Assembly (NCBI RefSeq): GCF_018691265.1
Contig: NW_024881296.1
Span: 8,525,427 to 8,589,426 of the forward strand
Reading direction: 5' to 3'
DNA: 64,000 nt
Source: Tyto alba
Lineage: Eukaryota; Chordata; Aves; Strigiformes; Tytonidae
Shown here: positions 63,372 to 64,000 of the stretch, piece by piece
How positions within the stretch are numbered: position 1 is the first letter of the stretch
How the letters are laid out: the number at the start of each line of letters is the position of its first letter
Notes under the pieces: generated by a model
Seen by the model: the letters and a program-made list of their open reading frames with translations, nothing else
Databases searched by the model: none
Told to the model about the DNA's origin: nothing
Position numbers and translations under genes: made by a program

Positions 63372-63888
63372 CAAGATCTCCAAGCAATATACTATGAAAT
63401 ACTAAACAAAAAATACCACACAGGAAATACTACACAAAAACCAGTCTGCATTTAACCATAGGTTAAACTGATGTATTGTGACACTGCTATTGAGGGGCCA
63501 TTATCCTGTAGTAATCATCTGTCATTCTTAATTGTACGCCTGCAAGTTAAAAATCTAATATGTTGTGACAAAACTGTGCAACTGGAGAACTGCAGAGTAA
63601 GCAATTTGCTGACTTGGAAAAACACTGGACAAGATGCTGAGTTTCAGAAAGTCACACTGGATTTTAACCATGAGGAGAGAGTTCTTTATGGGTTAAAAAG
63701 CGAGTAAAGTTGGGGTTTTCAATTACCTTTTAGATGGAAAGGTAGCTGAACCACCTCATTAAGTCATCAGGACACCAGTACTACTTTCAGTAGATTTCAC
63801 TTTTTTGCAACATATTACATCATTGATAAACATCACTAATGGTCTTACCATTAAACATATTTGTGCGTGCTGGAAGATCGGGATGGAA

Positions 63889-63922
63889 GCATTTAAGAAA
63901 ACATTTAAGCATTTAAGAAAAC
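63889..63922 (+). repeat. Near-tandem 14-bp duplication, period 20
   Basis: GCATTTAAGAAAAC occurs exactly at 63,889-63,902 and again at 63,909-63,922. The second copy runs into a strong - strand splice donor (CCAGAG followed by GTAAGT, intron from 63,926). The possible exon to the right has stops in all frames. Confidence 0.75.
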
Positions 63923-64000
63923 TTACCTCTGGAATAAATTAAGTAGTATTTTTAGTTTTGTTTAACCACAGAAGCAATTGTTGTCCTTTCCTGTAAAACC

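Noticed and set aside
63927..63990. Possible - strand exon between TTTTACAG and a strong GTAAGT donor
   Set aside because: All three frames contain stops, so it is not coding; a noncoding exon cannot be shown.
1..64000. tRNA, rRNA, CRISPR arrays, prokaryotic operons, endogenous retroviruses
   Set aside because: No tRNA B-box context, repeat-spacer array, LTR pair or retroviral coding motif was found on reading either strand.

Overview
This window looks like noncoding vertebrate nuclear DNA, most likely from a bird or another sauropsid. The evidence is one long CpG island in an AT-leaning background, vertebrate splice and poly(A) signals, and two degraded LINEs whose 3' ends read like CR1. 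Alu, L1 or rodent-type SINEs are not seen, and there is no operon structure, Shine-Dalgarno pattern, tRNA, rRNA or CRISPR array. The low load of recognisable repeats over 64 kb fits an avian genome, but this is inference.

Layout. Positions 1-10,100 are AT-rich and on the + strand look richer in A and C than in T and G. From about 10,120 to 11,720 lies a dense CpG island with GC boxes, a CCAAT box, G-quadruplex tracts and an 18-bp perfect palindrome joining two CRE half-sites around TTCGCGAA. Three good splice donors inside the island read on the - strand, so the simplest model is a gene starting in the island and running leftward, with positions 1-10,300 as its first intron or introns. No exon of that gene is recognised with certainty; 4,392-4,591 is the best weak candidate.

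Positions 11,720-55,800 look intergenic or intronic. They hold simple repeats, a GC-rich block at 27.26-27.81 kb, an unexplained 235-codon open frame on the - strand (28,172-28,879), an old CR1-like LINE (48.55-49.0 kb), a probable antisense MIR-type SINE (53.88-54.06 kb), several short hairpins and a consensus CRE at 26,550. From 55.84 to 56.62 kb there is a plausible last exon of a second leftward gene: splice acceptor, open frame to TAA, about 540 nt of 3' UTR, then three AATAAA signals within 31 bp. Its product is not recognised. Positions 56.6-64 kb would be introns of that gene and contain a second, clearer CR1 fragment (59.96-60.47 kb).

No protein family could be named. Open frames up to about 90 codons are expected by chance in a window of this size and composition, so nearly all were left out. 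No undescribed biological system could be demonstrated. The most checkable leads are the palindromic promoter element, the candidate terminal exon at 56 kb, the two over-long open frames (5.9 and 28.2 kb) and the skew that predicts gene direction.
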